The notes: generated by a model from the letters alone, not told the origin. DNA of 64,000 nt from Nostoc sp. NIES-3756 (GCF_001548375.1 NZ_AP017295.1:3382501-3446500); one strand, 5' to 3'; positions 43,835 to 53,593 are shown, counted from the stretch's first letter. Translations and numbers: made by a program.

Positions 43835-45103
43835 TTAATCGCTTCTTAAGGCGTTAATGGGGTCTAATTTAGCGGCATTTCTGGCAGGAATTACGCCTGC
43901 AATTAAGCCAACTGTTAACGAAAGTCCAAAGCCGACAATAACGGAAATAATAGATATTACAAATGGAAATTTGAAAATAGTGGAGGCAGCAAAGGCAAGT
44001 AAAATACCAGTTCCCATTCCAATACATCCGCCAACAATCGAAATAACGATCGCCTCGGCTAAAAATTGATTGAGAATGGCTGAATTGGTTGCACCTACAG
44101 CTTTACGAATGCCAATTTCCCGCGTTCGTTCAACTACAGAAACTAGCATAATGTTGGCAATACCAATACCACCCACAACTAGAGAAATACCTGCGATCGC
44201 TACTACCAAAATTGTAAATAAACCCACTACATTTGTGAAGGTACTGACAATATCCGCTTGGTTAGTTAAGCGGAAATCATCAGCTTGTGGCGGATAAATC
44301 TCATGACGCAGACGCAAGATATTAGTAACTTGAAACTGTGCCGCTTCTAACTGTTCTGGATTATTAGATTTAATTAAAATTCCACTTACAGATACGCCAG
44401 TTAGCGCATTGTTTCCCACCAGCCGTTTCGACATAGTGGTCAGAGGGATAAATATTTGGTCGTCTCTATCAACTGGGCCTTGAGAACCCTTCGCTTCCGT
44501 AATGCCAATTACCTCATAAGCTTCTCCTTGAATACGAATTTTCTCACCTATCGGTTTACCACCCCGTCCGAAAAGTGTTCTTTGAACTGTCGGCCCAAGC
44601 ACTGCAACTTGTGCAGATGAATCTAATTCCTCTTGAGTAAAGAATCTCCCTTCTTGGGGGTAAGTATTTCTCGCATCTGGGTAGTTTAAATCTGTACCAT
44701 AAATTGTGGTTGAAGTGTTTTCACCAGCGTAAACAACCTGAGCGTTGCGCTGGAGGTATGCAGAGACAATTTCAGCTGAAGGTGCTTGCCCAGCGATCGC
44801 TTTTGCATCCTCCCAAGTTAATGTACTAGTAGAACCTAACCCCTGCCTTACATTTCCACTCCTAGCTGCACCCGCCAAAACTTGGATGACATTTGATCCT
44901 AAAGCCTGAATTTGTTGCTCCACACTCTTTTGCACCCCCTGACCCACAGAGGTTATGGCAATAACCGAAGCAATACCAATAATCACACCCAACATAGTCA
45001 ACCCCGTGCGTAACTTATTACTCCACAGGGTTTCAACTGCCATCGATAAGATTTCTAAAAACGGAACGGTACGAGTATCTTTTTTCTTAAAAACCTTAAG
45101 CAT
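43835..45103 (-). CDS. MacB/DevC-type ABC transporter permease (FtsX-like)
   Basis: The 422-residue product has the layout of macrolide/lipoprotein exporters: a cytoplasmic start, one membrane helix (about 34-54, GLTMLGVIIGIASVIAITSV), a large periplasmic domain (about 55-290) and three helices at the end. The FtsX part has VVAIAGISLVVGGIGIANIMLVSV, then RTREIGIRKAVGATNSAILNQFL. The final segment reads IPARNAAKLDPINALRSD. This is the standard MacB permease half without its own ATPase; the ATPase gene lies downstream at 42610-43284. It follows the fusion-protein gene by 105 bp of repeats on the same strand. Confidence 0.94.
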   Translation of the reverse strand: MLKVFKKKDTRTVPFLEILSMAVETLWSNKLRTGLTMLGVIIGIASVIAITSVGQGVQKSVEQQIQALGSNVIQVLAGAARSGNVRQGLGSTSTLTWEDAKAIAGQAPSAEIVSAYLQRNAQVVYAGENTSTTIYGTDLNYPDARNTYPQEGRFFTQEELDSSAQVAVLGPTVQRTLFGRGGKPIGEKIRIQGEAYEVIGITEAKGSQGPVDRDDQIFIPLTTMSKRLVGNNALTGVSVSGILIKSNNPEQLEAAQFQVTNILRLRHEIYPPQADDFRLTNQADIVSTFTNVVGLFTILVVAIAGISLVVGGIGIANIMLVSVVERTREIGIRKAVGATNSAILNQFLAEAIVISIVGGCIGMGTGILLAFAASTIFKFPFVISIISVIVGFGLSLTVGLIAGVIPARNAAKLDPINALRSD

Positions 45104-45171
45104 AACGTTGAGAGAGAAGGGGAGTAATCAATTCAAAATTCAAAATTAGAAAGTTTTGCCTTCTACCTTTT

Positions 45172-45212
45172 GACTGTGGACTATGGACTAATGACTAATG
45201 ACTAATGACTAA
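45172..45212. repeat. Heptamer array between fusion-protein and permease genes
   Basis: GACTATG and four copies of GACTAAT. The array touches the stop codon region of the fusion-protein gene at 45209. Confidence 0.75.
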
Positions 45213-46765
45213 GACCCCCCTCGAGAACGACCGCCACCGGAACGACCACCGCCTCCGCCACCACCTGCACCTGGGAAAATTCCGCCTCTTGGAGCCGATT
45301 GTGGTCTCATTCCTGGTGGGAAACTGAGCAATACTCTTTCGTTGCCTTTCAAGCCTGATTTAACTTCGGTAAATCTATTAACTGTGACTCCAGTTTCAAT
45401 CGGAGTAAACACTGGCTGACCATTTCCACTTGAGATAAATACACCTGTGGCATTTTCCCGGCGCACAACTGCGGCTGTGGGTACGACTAAAGCGTTTTCT
45501 AATTGACCGGCTTGAAAATCTGCTGATACATTCATCCCCGATCGCAGTAATCTTTTAGGGTCACTCAGCGATACTTTCACTTGGAAACTGGTGACGTTCT
45601 GCTCTACTGTGGCTTGGGCTGCAATCTGACTAACTTTACCCTCAAATGTGACACCAGGATAGGCATCTGCTCTAATTGTGACTTTTTGACCTAAACTGAT
45701 TTTGGCAATATTCGATTCAGATAAATTGGCTACAACTTCATTCCGGGAAGCTAAAGCCAAAATTGATGAGGATGTGGCTGAAGAAACTGCACTACCTGAA
45801 GTTGTGGGAGTCACAAAAGCACCAGGATCAGCAAATTTTTGGGTAACAACACCGTCAAAAGGCGCACGTAATATGGTGTCATTAATTTGGGCTTGGACAT
45901 TTTGCAGTGAACCACGGGCAGAGGTGACTTGCGCCCTCGCTACTTCAATGTCTTCTGTGCGGTTCCCTGCTTTGAGTAGTGCTAAAGCTTCTTGTCTTTG
46001 CTTGACTGTCGCCCTTGCTTGGGCGATATCTTCTTGGCGTGAACCTGCTTGTTGTAAAGCCAGTGCTTGCTGCGCTTCATTTACCTGGGCTTGAGCGCTA
46101 TCGCGTGCTGTACGTTTTTGATTAACTGTTTGCAGTGCGATCGCACCATCATTATATAGTTGTTGATTTCGGCGTAAATCGTCTTCTGCTTGAGTTAAGT
46201 TAGCTTGGGCGCTTTTTAAGCGTGCCTGGGCTTGAGCAATATCTTGTGGGCGATTACCTGCTTCTACCTTGCGTAAGTTTGCTAATGCTTCATCTAACTG
46301 AGCCTGGGATTGGGCAATATCCTGAGGACGATTCCCCGCTTGTGCTTTTTGCAAGTTGGCTTGGGCTTGTGCTAGTTGTCCCTGTGCTGAGACTAGTTGT
46401 CCACGCAAGTTGGAATCATCCATATAAGCTAAAATTTGCCCTTGCTTAACAACATCGCCCTCCTTAACTAGCAGTTGCTTGAGTATACCGGAGTTTTTAG
46501 GACTGAGGTTAATTGAGCGTTCAGGCTTGACGGTTCCATTGGCAGAAACCGTAATTGGTAGGGTCTGTCTTTGTAGCGCCTGTGTCAGTACCCTGCTTCT
46601 CGCTTCTTGACGAGGAACAACTGCTACTTGGTAATAAATTGCATAGCCAATACCACCCAAAATCCCCAAGATAACCAGCCAAGACAGCCAATTAATTTTG
46701 ACTTTCTTCTTGGTTTGTGGAAGCAAAGCTGGCGAATCTATTGGGGGTCTTGTCTCAGTTGTCAT
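45209..46765 (-). CDS. HlyD/MacA-type membrane fusion protein
   Basis: This periplasmic adaptor is 518 residues from the ATG at 46765, chosen over the GTG at 46771 because GGAG lies six bases before the ATG. It has an N-terminal membrane helix (about 24-45, LSWLVILGILGGIGYAIYYQ), a lipoyl half-motif (GTVKPERSINLSPKNSGIL) and a long helical hairpin (about 115-290). The hairpin is made of repeated Ala/Gln/Leu units such as AGNRPQDIAQAQARLKSAQA. Then come beta-barrel and membrane-proximal domains. It ends in a Gly/Arg-rich tail of about 25 residues. The long hairpin is MacA-like. It is the first gene of the export operon and should connect the permease to a TolC-like outer-membrane channel. Confidence 0.93.
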   Translation of the reverse strand: MTTETRPPIDSPALLPQTKKKVKINWLSWLVILGILGGIGYAIYYQVAVVPRQEARSRVLTQALQRQTLPITVSANGTVKPERSINLSPKNSGILKQLLVKEGDVVKQGQILAYMDDSNLRGQLVSAQGQLAQAQANLQKAQAGNRPQDIAQSQAQLDEALANLRKVEAGNRPQDIAQAQARLKSAQANLTQAEDDLRRNQQLYNDGAIALQTVNQKRTARDSAQAQVNEAQQALALQQAGSRQEDIAQARATVKQRQEALALLKAGNRTEDIEVARAQVTSARGSLQNVQAQINDTILRAPFDGVVTQKFADPGAFVTPTTSGSAVSSATSSSILALASRNEVVANLSESNIAKISLGQKVTIRADAYPGVTFEGKVSQIAAQATVEQNVTSFQVKVSLSDPKRLLRSGMNVSADFQAGQLENALVVPTAAVVRRENATGVFISSGNGQPVFTPIETGVTVNRFTEVKSGLKGNERVLLSFPPGMRPQSAPRGGIFPGAGGGGGGGRSGGGRSRGGS

Positions 46766-46954
46766 TTGCACTCCGTTGTAGAAAAATCTAATACAGAACT
46801 AGTGTTTAATAACTAGTTCTGTAGGTTGGTAGCCCTGTATTTATTATGTCTAGTTACTTCAAGAAGAGGCAAAATCGTTATTGATTTGTGTATCTTCTGT
46901 GATCACCTTGCTGGTTATAAAAATATCTCTTCTTCAGTGCTTCCGTGGTAAGTA

Positions 46955-46983
46955 GAATTGGGACTAAAGTCCTGACTACGAAC
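46955..46983. repeat. Dispersed repeat GGACTAAAGTCC-TGACTACGAAC
   Basis: The same words as in the long inverted repeat at 2819-2875, in partial form. It lies just beyond the stop codon of the minus-strand gene ending at 46994 and may help terminate it. Confidence 0.55.
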
Positions 46984-46993
46984 TATGACACTG

Positions 46994-47356
46994 TTACAGT
47001 CTGATTAGAACACCATTAGGTAGCCTAACCAGACCATTTCTTTGTCTGACTAGCCTTCTGCTAGGGACAATTTCTTGACTAGGAAGAACGATATCACCGT
47101 TAGGCAATCGCCAATAACCTCTATTAGGTAGCCTGACTAGTCTGTTAGCAGGAATAACTTGCCCATTGGGTAGCCTGTAAGCACCATTACGAAGCCTGAC
47201 TACTCGCTGATAACCTACTTGAGTATAAACTGGTCTTCCTTGGTTGCCACGCCAATTGTTGTATCTTGTTTGAGCGTTAGCAGGATTAGCCACAAGCATG
47301 GGTGCAAACATGACAGCCGCAGCTAAAAAAATAGTTGCACTATTCTTTTTCAACAT
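46994..47356 (-). CDS. Exported Arg/Leu/Pro-rich repeat protein
   Basis: The 120-residue product begins with a clear signal peptide (SATIFLAAAVMFAPMLVANPANA then QTRY). The mature part is a simple repeat of short units: VVRLRNGAYRLPNGQVIPAN, LVRLPNRGYWRLPNGDIVLP and LVRQRNGLVRLPNGVLIRL. The RLPNG core occurs four times with Gly-turns between short strands, and the mature charge is strongly positive. There are no cysteines after the signal. I recognise no named family. The regular 9-10-residue spacing suggests a beta-solenoid or a cell-wall-binding role, as inference. The neighbours are the export operon upstream of its end and a relic gene on the same strand. Confidence 0.8.
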   Translation of the reverse strand: MLKKNSATIFLAAAVMFAPMLVANPANAQTRYNNWRGNQGRPVYTQVGYQRVVRLRNGAYRLPNGQVIPANRLVRLPNRGYWRLPNGDIVLPSQEIVPSRRLVRQRNGLVRLPNGVLIRL

Positions 47357-48128
47357 AAAACAGATTCCTTATTTGTGCTGATGTTGCTTTTTGTTGGGGT
47401 TACGGTGTTGGGAAGCCGTCAACCTACATCAGCAATTATCTACCCAAGAACTAGACTTTCATAAGTGACCAAGGTCACTAATATGTAGTACGTAATATAT
47501 GACTATAGTCATGGGATTTCATATTCCTTTATTCATGCTTCAAGCTCATATCAATTCAGAATTTCCAATTAGATACTTGGAGTGGATATTACCCACCATA
47601 TTAGGATTATGGACAAATTCTTTATGCTACAAATACTAATAAATTGCTTGCATAGTTTAATTATTAATAGCGAATAACTTGTAGTGTTGAATTGTCAGAT
47701 GGCTCTTAGTTATTAGGCATATTGGAGAAACTATGTAGCTTTTCAAAAAGTTGCTGGCGTTGTGTTGGAGTTAATAATTCTCTCATTACCAGCGTACTTT
47801 CAAAACGTATATTTTCTAGCAAATTGTATAACTGTTGTAGTTGTTGTTCCTGACATAATTGCGATCAATTCCCAGGAAACTTGTTGCAGTGCTTGTTGAT
47901 TTTTCTCTATTATCTTGTCTCCCGGTAGGTGAATCTCGGCTTCTCGTAACCCAGAAGCTATTGCTAGCTTGCTTTCTCAAAGGGGTACGCTCAACTACCA
48001 CCTAGCTAAATCACATCCCCCTCATCCCCTGTTTGCGCAAACGACTGTAACATTTACCTGCCGCCTTAGGCGGATATCGTTTAAGCTATCTGAAAGATTA
48101 TTTGAATTGTGCTTTAAGAGGCGGTAGT
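47357..48128. other. Intergenic region with a gene relic
   Basis: About 770 bp between the divergent exported protein and TPR protein genes. It contains an AT-rich stretch (47357-47700), a frameshifted relic on the minus strand (47706-47975), and CCGCCTTAGGCGG (48061-48073), a perfect palindrome just upstream of the TPR gene. No intact gene is seen. Confidence 0.5.
47706..47975 (-). pseudogene. Frameshifted relic with LTPTQRQQLFEKL motif (LTXXQ / Spy-like)
   Basis: Two minus-strand frames join into one protein-like text. The upstream part reads ASGLREAEIHLPGDKIIEKN, then QQALQQVSWELIAIMS. After a frameshift near 47855 it continues EQQLQQLYNLLENIRF, then STLVMRELLTPTQRQQLFEK and ends at a TAA at 47706. 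The helical composition and the LTPTQRQQL word recall periplasmic LTXXQ (Spy/CpxP-like) proteins. No intact start is seen upstream, and a TGA occurs in frame before the first part. The relic call is moderate and the family name is tentative. Confidence 0.4.
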
Positions 48129-49007
48129 GTGCCTAAACACGTTAGTTTAATTTCTCTTCTGGTTGTCTGTGGTTTGTGGAGTATGCCCAAAGCAGTTCAC
48201 GCACAAGCACTGGTTCCTCATACGCTGCAACTTGATACAGCGAAATTGGAAAGACAAGGGTTGGGTTTAGCTCAAGAGGCGGCTCAACTAGGACAGTTTC
48301 AGCAGTTTGAGTTAGCTTTGCCAAGGGCAAGGCTGGCTAGTCAGTTAGCGCCAGGGAATGACAAGGTATGGTTTCTTTTGGGTGGTTTGCAACTGCAAAC
48401 TAAAAATTATGATGCAGCGATCGCATCTCTGAATCGAGCCAAAACCATCAATCCCAAGAATGCTGATGTGCTGTTTGCGATAGGTTCGGCTAATTTTCAA
48501 CAGAAAAAATATCAAGCTGCTATTGAAAATTACCAAGCTGGTTTGAAGTTAAAACCCAATGAAGCAGACGGTTTGTTTGATTTGGGTAATGCTTATTACA
48601 TGGTAGGACGATTGCCTGATGCGATCGCTCAATACAATAAAGCCGTAGCTCAAGATAAAAAATTCTGGCCAGCAATTAATAACATCGGTTTAATCAGCTA
48701 CGAACAAGGCAATGTGGACGAAGCAATTAAACGATGGCAAGCTGCTGTGTCCATAGATAAACAAGCCGCAGAACCTTTACTAGCCCTAGCCGTGGCACTG
48801 TACACCAAAGGCGATCGCCAACAAGGTTTAACTTTAGGTGAAACTGCACTGCGCATTGATCCGCGTTACGCCAATGTAGATTTTCTCAAAGAAAATCTTT
48901 GGGGCGATCGCTTAGTGGCTGATACGCAAAAATTCCTAGAGTTACCGCGTATTCAGGCGGCTTTAGAACAGCGACAAAACTCACCAGCTAATAGACAGGA
49001 AAATTAA
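48129..49007 (+). CDS. Exported TPR-repeat protein
   Basis: This 292-residue protein starts at the GTG at 48129, which has AGAGG about eight bases upstream and places the signal peptide (LISLLVVCGLWSMPKAVHA) correctly. The TTG at 48102 is less likely. About five tetratricopeptide units follow (about 60-240). Typical words are VWFLLGGLQLQTKNYDAAIASLNRA, ADVLFAIGSANFQQKKYQAAIENY, DGLFDLGNAYYMVGRLPDAI and PAINNIGLISYEQGNVDEAIKRW. TPR domains are protein-binding scaffolds. A periplasmic place is inferred from the signal. The C-terminus ends with a polar tail. It stands alone on its strand. Confidence 0.9.
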   Translation: MPKHVSLISLLVVCGLWSMPKAVHAQALVPHTLQLDTAKLERQGLGLAQEAAQLGQFQQFELALPRARLASQLAPGNDKVWFLLGGLQLQTKNYDAAIASLNRAKTINPKNADVLFAIGSANFQQKKYQAAIENYQAGLKLKPNEADGLFDLGNAYYMVGRLPDAIAQYNKAVAQDKKFWPAINNIGLISYEQGNVDEAIKRWQAAVSIDKQAAEPLLALAVALYTKGDRQQGLTLGETALRIDPRYANVDFLKENLWGDRLVADTQKFLELPRIQAALEQRQNSPANRQEN

Positions 49008-49172
49008 GGGTGTAGGGGTATAGGGGTATAGGGGTGTAGATAATACCAGTAGATTCACTTACCCAAATTTGCTGAGTTTGCCAAATAATTCTTCCCCTTA
49101 CACCCCTATTTTCCCCGACTACTTGCTTATTACTAATATTTCATAGTACGTTTATACTAAATAATTGGGAAC

Positions 49173-49199
49173 CTTCGCCCAATCTTTTTTTGAGCGAAG
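49173..49199. terminator. Hairpin between convergent TPR and response-regulator genes
   Basis: CTTCGCCC (49173-49180) and GAGCGAAG (49192-49199) pair with one wobble. The 11-nt loop contains a T-run on the plus strand. It may terminate either gene. Short GGGGTGTAGGGGTATA repeats precede it at 49008-49040. Confidence 0.45.
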
Positions 49200-49219
49200 A
49201 GTCGTAAAAATATATCTTG

Positions 49220-49621
49220 TTATTTGTCACCAGGGAGAAGTGCCATGATTTGGTCAACAAACTGTTGGTGGTCTACCACAGGCTTAGAGATGTAACCATC
49301 AGCACCACTAAGTTTGAGGAAGTTCTCGCGATCGCCTTCCATCGCGTGTGCTGTAACTAAAATTACAGGTAAATTAGCAGTTTGCGGATCAGATTTTAAC
49401 ATTTGTGTAATCTTGATACCGTCCACCGATTGACCTTGGTAGACGCTCCTAGATAGAGAAACATCCATTAAAATTAAGTCTGCTTCTTTTGATTGAGCAA
49501 TTTTGATAACTTCTTCTACATTTTCAGTATGTTTTACACCCAAGCCGCCGCGCTTGGTCAAAATCTTCGAGAACACACGAGCATTAATTAGATCGTCTTC
49601 GACAATCAAAACGGTTTTCAT
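49220..49621 (-). CDS. Single-domain response regulator (CheY-like)
   Basis: This 133-residue receiver domain runs from the ATG at 49621; the frame up to 49669 adds 16 residues before the real MKTVLIVEDD. The acidic pocket is Glu8-Asp9-Asp10, the phospho-acceptor is Asp53 in LILMDVSLSR, Thr lies in LVTAHA and Lys in YISKPV. There is no output domain, so it acts by protein contact. It has the DUF-free type common in cyanobacterial phosphorelays, similar to DivK-like or PilH-like proteins. No kinase gene is adjacent: the neighbours are a TPR gene and a divergent topoisomerase gene. The partner kinase is unknown. Confidence 0.93.
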   Translation of the reverse strand: MKTVLIVEDDLINARVFSKILTKRGGLGVKHTENVEEVIKIAQSKEADLILMDVSLSRSVYQGQSVDGIKITQMLKSDPQTANLPVILVTAHAMEGDRENFLKLSGADGYISKPVVDHQQFVDQIMALLPGDK

Positions 49622-49847
49622 GAGAATTTTATTTACAGAGGTGATAGGGATGACAACCCGAATAAACACAGTTGTCTAGATTCTTTTTAGTATCAATATA
49701 CTTTTATGTCATCAAGGATAATACTACGGCTTTTTATCCTGTGATAATCAAGATTGTGTGATAATCCCATTTCATCCGTTATGCTGTGTTTGCTGCCGTG
49801 TTTAGTGCTAGCGAATTTTATGTAGTTCAATCTCAGGGAAAAAACTC

Positions 49848-52352
49848 ATGGCAAAACAGTTAAACCTTCTCGCAACGGGACAGGTAATTTCAACAGCCCT
49901 GCATACAGAAATGCAGAGGTCTTACCTTGAATATGCCATGAGTGTGATTGTAGGCCGAGCCTTACCTGATGTTCGTGATGGCTTAAAGCCAGTGCATCGG
50001 CGGATTTTGTATGCCATGCACGAACTCGGTTTGACCCCCGATAGACCATACCGCAAATGCGCTCGTGTGGTGGGGGATGTGCTGGGTAAATACCACCCTC
50101 ATGGCGACCAATCTGTTTATGATGCTTTAGTGCGGCTGGTGCAAGATTTTTCCTGCCGTTACCCCCTCTTGGGCGGACATGGCAACTTTGGGAGCGTCGA
50201 TAATGACCCTCCGGCGGCGATGCGTTACACAGAAACGCGCCTAGCTCCCATCAGCCATGAGGGAATGCTGACAGAAATCGGTGAGGAAACCGTAGAATTT
50301 ATTGGTAACTTCGATAACTCCCAGCAAGAACCGACAGTATTACCAGCACAGTTACCGTTTTTGTTGCTCAATGGTTGTGCGGGAATTGCTGTGGGGATGG
50401 CGACGAATATTCCTCCCCACAATTTAGGTGAAATCGTTGATGGTTTGATTGCTTTAATCGACCAACCAGATTTAACAGACGAAAAATTACTAGAGTTAAT
50501 TCCCGGGCCAGACTTCCCCACGGGAGGGGAAATAGTTGGTGATGCAGGCATTCGGGAAGCTTACATCACAGGTAAGGGTGGTATTGTCTTACGGGGTGTG
50601 GCGGCGGTAGAAGAAATTCCTGGTGGTAAGGGAAGCAAACGCCGGACGGCAATTATTGTGACGGAATTGCCTTATCAGGTAAATAAGGCAGGGTGGATTG
50701 AGAAAGTTGCGGAATTGGTGAATCAAGGTCGTTTGCAAGGAATTTCCGACTTACGGGATGAAAGCGATCGCGAAGGAATGCGCGTTGTGATTGAACTCAA
50801 ACGCGATACTAACCCTCAAGAAGTGCTTCAGCATTTATATCACCAAACAGCTTTACAAACTAACTTCGGGGCAATTCTTTTAGCTATAGTTGAGGGACAA
50901 CCCCGCCAGTTAAGCTTACGGCAATTGTTGCAGGAGTTTCTCAACTTTCGAGAACAAACCCTCAACCGCCGCTACAGTTACGAGTTGGGTAAGGCGCAAA
51001 CCAGATTACATACCGTTGAAGGGTTGCTTAAGGCTTTATCTAACTTGGATGAAGTCATCGAAATTTTGCGCCGTTCCGCCGATGGGAGTACAGCGAAAGT
51101 TACCTTGTGTAGTCGCTTGGATTTGAGTGAAGACCAAGCAGATGCTATTTTAGCAATGCCATTGCGTCGCCTCACCAGCTTAGAACAGGAGAACTTACAA
51201 CGGGAGTTTGGGGAACTGAGCCAACAGATAGCTTTATTGGAGAAGTTATTAAGCGATCGCAAAGAGTTACTTAAGGCGTTGAAGAAAGATTTGCGATCGC
51301 TCAAAAAGAAATACAATGACCCCCGACGCACTAAGTTAAATGCTAACGCTCCAGAGGAACTACCCAAAGGTAAAAAAGCCGACAGACAAAACGGTTCTGC
51401 TTCAACAGATGAGGAAGGAGAACCACAAAACTTAGAACCTGCTGAAGAAGCAATTTTAGAAGTTACCCACCGGGGATATCTCCGCCGCATTCAGCCAGGG
51501 AAAAAATCTAAGGTGGAAAATGGTCTGTTGGAGAGTGATTTTATTATTCAAACCAACCTCACCGACACCCACCAAGAGTTATTAGTCCTAACTAACGGCG
51601 GTAAACTTTATCCGGTGAAGGTAGGCGATATTCCCCCAACTACCGGACGTTCTCCACGGGGTACACCATTGATTACCATGCTTACTACCACAGCACAAGG
51701 TAATCAAGAACCTGTAGTCAGCCGCTTCTTACTTCCCGAAAAATTGGCGGCTCAACAATTAATCCTCTTGACTAAGCAAGGTAGAATTAAGCGCCTAGCG
51801 TTGGAAGAATTAACTAACTTAACTCGGCGCGGAATCACGATTTTAAAACTTAAAGATGATGATGAGTTGCTCTTAACTCAGTTCACCAAACCAGGAGAGC
51901 AAATAGTTTTAGCTAGTTCTGGCGGACGCTTGTTGAAATTCTCAGCCAATGATGAACAACTCCCAATTATGGGGAGAACGGCTATGGGGTTACAAGCATT
52001 CCGACTGTTGAGAAATCAGCAGATGGTTGGTTGTGTCAGTTCCACACAAGCAGAGTATTTATTGTTAGTGACCGAACAAGGATATGCCAAACGCTTACCC
52101 ATCAATCAACTCAAGGCTGCAAATCGTGGTGACTTAGGCACACAAGCCATGAAATTTGACCCGAAAAACGACATTTTGGCGAGTATGGTAGGAGCAAATG
52201 CTGGCAATGAAGCGGCAATTATCACCAATAAAGAGCGAGTAGTACGCATACCTACAGACTCAGTACCTATCTTGTCCAGAGATGGTAAAGGTGAAAGCAT
52301 CCTCCAACTCAACCGCGATGAAAAAGTGATTACTGTAGTTGAAGTCCGTTAG
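49848..52352 (+). CDS. gyrA: Type IIA DNA topoisomerase A subunit (GyrA/ParC family)
   Basis: The 834-residue product forms the DNA-cleaving subunit of gyrase or topoisomerase IV. The N-terminal breakage-reunion domain contains [35 protein letters not shown] and the active-site Tyr127 in [11 protein letters not shown] coiled-coil tower follows (about 360-500), then an acidic linker (about 505-540) and a C-terminal beta-pinwheel (540-830). The exact GyrA box (QRRGGRG) is not seen; the nearest word is LTRRGITIL. The residue equal to E. coli GyrA Ser83 is Gln88. Cyanobacteria carry two GyrA-type genes, and this is the HGDQSV-type copy. The gyrase or topo IV role is not decided by sequence alone. 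The start is the ATG at 49848. Confidence 0.93.
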   Translation: MAKQLNLLATGQVISTALHTEMQRSYLEYAMSVIVGRALPDVRDGLKPVHRRILYAMHELGLTPDRPYRKCARVVGDVLGKYHPHGDQSVYDALVRLVQDFSCRYPLLGGHGNFGSVDNDPPAAMRYTETRLAPISHEGMLTEIGEETVEFIGNFDNSQQEPTVLPAQLPFLLLNGCAGIAVGMATNIPPHNLGEIVDGLIALIDQPDLTDEKLLELIPGPDFPTGGEIVGDAGIREAYITGKGGIVLRGVAAVEEIPGGKGSKRRTAIIVTELPYQVNKAGWIEKVAELVNQGRLQGISDLRDESDREGMRVVIELKRDTNPQEVLQHLYHQTALQTNFGAILLAIVEGQPRQLSLRQLLQEFLNFREQTLNRRYSYELGKAQTRLHTVEGLLKALSNLDEVIEILRRSADGSTAKVTLCSRLDLSEDQADAILAMPLRRLTSLEQENLQREFGELSQQIALLEKLLSDRKELLKALKKDLRSLKKKYNDPRRTKLNANAPEELPKGKKADRQNGSASTDEEGEPQNLEPAEEAILEVTHRGYLRRIQPGKKSKVENGLLESDFIIQTNLTDTHQELLVLTNGGKLYPVKVGDIPPTTGRSPRGTPLITMLTTTAQGNQEPVVSRFLLPEKLAAQQLILLTKQGRIKRLALEELTNLTRRGITILKLKDDDELLLTQFTKPGEQIVLASSGGRLLKFSANDEQLPIMGRTAMGLQAFRLLRNQQMVGCVSSTQAEYLLLVTEQGYAKRLPINQLKAANRGDLGTQAMKFDPKNDILASMVGANAGNEAAIITNKERVVRIPTDSVPILSRDGKGESILQLNRDEKVITVVEVR

Positions 52353-52445
52353 CTGATTCTGCAAGAAGCCTCTAACTTGTTGACTGTTAGACATGAAGTA
52401 TCAGCCGTTAACAGTCAACCATTAACAGTCAACCGCCAAAATGAT

Positions 52446-53108
52446 ATGTATAACTACAATCCCTTAGAATGCCTACCCTCATCGGCGGAATTACCAGATT
52501 CTGATGATACCCCTGTGGATAACGAACTGCAAATATTAATTCCCAACTTATTGTTAGCCATCTTAGCTGCGATTTGGCAAAACCGCGATGACTGGTTTTT
52601 TGGTATCAACATGGGAATTTATTATTCACCATTAAAACCTGCCATAGTTCCCGATGGATTTTTAAGTTTGGGCGTAGAACGTTTTGTTGGTGAAAATGGG
52701 CGTTCTAGCTATGTTTTTTGGGAAGAAGATAGTATCCCACCAGTTTTAGCTTTAGAAGTGGTGTCTCAAACTTACAACGGCGAATATGAACAGAAAAAAA
52801 TCGATTATGCCGAATTAGGCATTTTGTATTATGTCATTTATGCACCAACGCGACTACGGCGTAAGCGTCAACGTTTAGAAGTTTATCGCTTGGTTGAAGG
52901 TAAATACATTTTACAACCAGGTGATAAAATTTGGATGCCCGAAATTAGTTTAGGTATTGGACGCGAACAGGGGATTTATCAAGGACGAACAAGAGAATGG
53001 CTATTTTGGTATGACGAAAATGGTAAAAGATACCAAACCCCAGAAGAACAATTACAAAGTTTATTAGCAAAATTACAACAGCAAGGAATTGACCCAAATC
53101 AACTTTAA
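52446..53108 (+). CDS. Uma2 family (DUF820) PD-(D/E)XK nuclease-like protein
   Basis: This second Uma2-type protein in the window has 220 residues from the ATG at 52446. The open frame reaches back to 52377, but that part is repeat text (SAVNSQPLTVNRQ) and is not protein-like. The core residues are Asp70 in IVPDGFLSLG, Glu104 in ALEVVSQTYN, Lys117-Lys118 in EYEQKKIDY, and the LGILYYVIY strand. The C-terminus is an EEQLQSLLAKLQQQGIDPNQL helix, very like the end of the 95-775 protein (AAKLRELNIDPDTI). The substrate and role are unknown. It follows the topoisomerase gene by 93 bp on the same strand. Confidence 0.9.
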   Translation: MYNYNPLECLPSSAELPDSDDTPVDNELQILIPNLLLAILAAIWQNRDDWFFGINMGIYYSPLKPAIVPDGFLSLGVERFVGENGRSSYVFWEEDSIPPVLALEVVSQTYNGEYEQKKIDYAELGILYYVIYAPTRLRRKRQRLEVYRLVEGKYILQPGDKIWMPEISLGIGREQGIYQGRTREWLFWYDENGKRYQTPEEQLQSLLAKLQQQGIDPNQL

Positions 53109-53160
53109 TTTTGCTGGCTGATGAAGAAGAAAAGTTAGTAACTTATATTTGAGCAATTAT

Positions 53161-53520
53161 TTACCAATCTTTTTCTATTTTTATGCTTCCATAACATACT
53201 ATCAAGTCAAAAATATCAGCATGAAAATACGCATATTCTTTTCCTTCATTTCTTTGAATTAGAAAATCTATTACGTCTACTTCTGTGTCACTAGCTAACT
53301 CAGAATCATTCATCAACCATTTAATTTCATAACATTTAGAAAAAACAATACGATAAGGTAATCTTTCAACTGGGCTATAAACAAAGTGTATTACTACAGT
53401 TTCACACCATTCTGAAAAACTGATATCGGTAATTAAAGATGTGCAATTTCATAGACCAAGAAAATTAAACCCATCTACCGTTTTTTGTTTTCCCCAAGGC
53501 ATATTTACATATTCAGACAT
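53161..53520 (-). pseudogene. Small gene with in-frame TGA stop (119-codon relic)
   Basis: A minus-strand frame runs from ATG at 53520 to TAA at 53161, 120 codons, with one internal TGA at codon 24 (53449-53451). Before it the text reads MSEYVNMPWGKQKTVDGFNF (then LGL). After it come ISFSEWCETVVIHFVYSPVE, then RIVFSKCYEIKWLMNDSELA and HADIFDLIVCYGSIKIEKDW. Codon use and hydrophobic pattern look like a real alpha-beta protein. A single base change would restore it. I do not recognise the family. It may be a recent pseudogene or a sequencing difference. Confidence 0.6.
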
Positions 53521-53593
53521 AAATTAATTTAATCTATTAAATTAGACCACAATCTTATTACTAAAATTAAAGACTACAACAATTATTTTATAA

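Noticed and set aside
42610..46765. Naming the exporter devBCA
   Set aside because: Nostoc genomes carry many paralogs of this type, and nothing here identifies the heterocyst glycolipid exporter.
47816..48001. 61-codon minus-strand frame
   Set aside because: A different frame over the same DNA gives a more protein-like relic ending at 47706.
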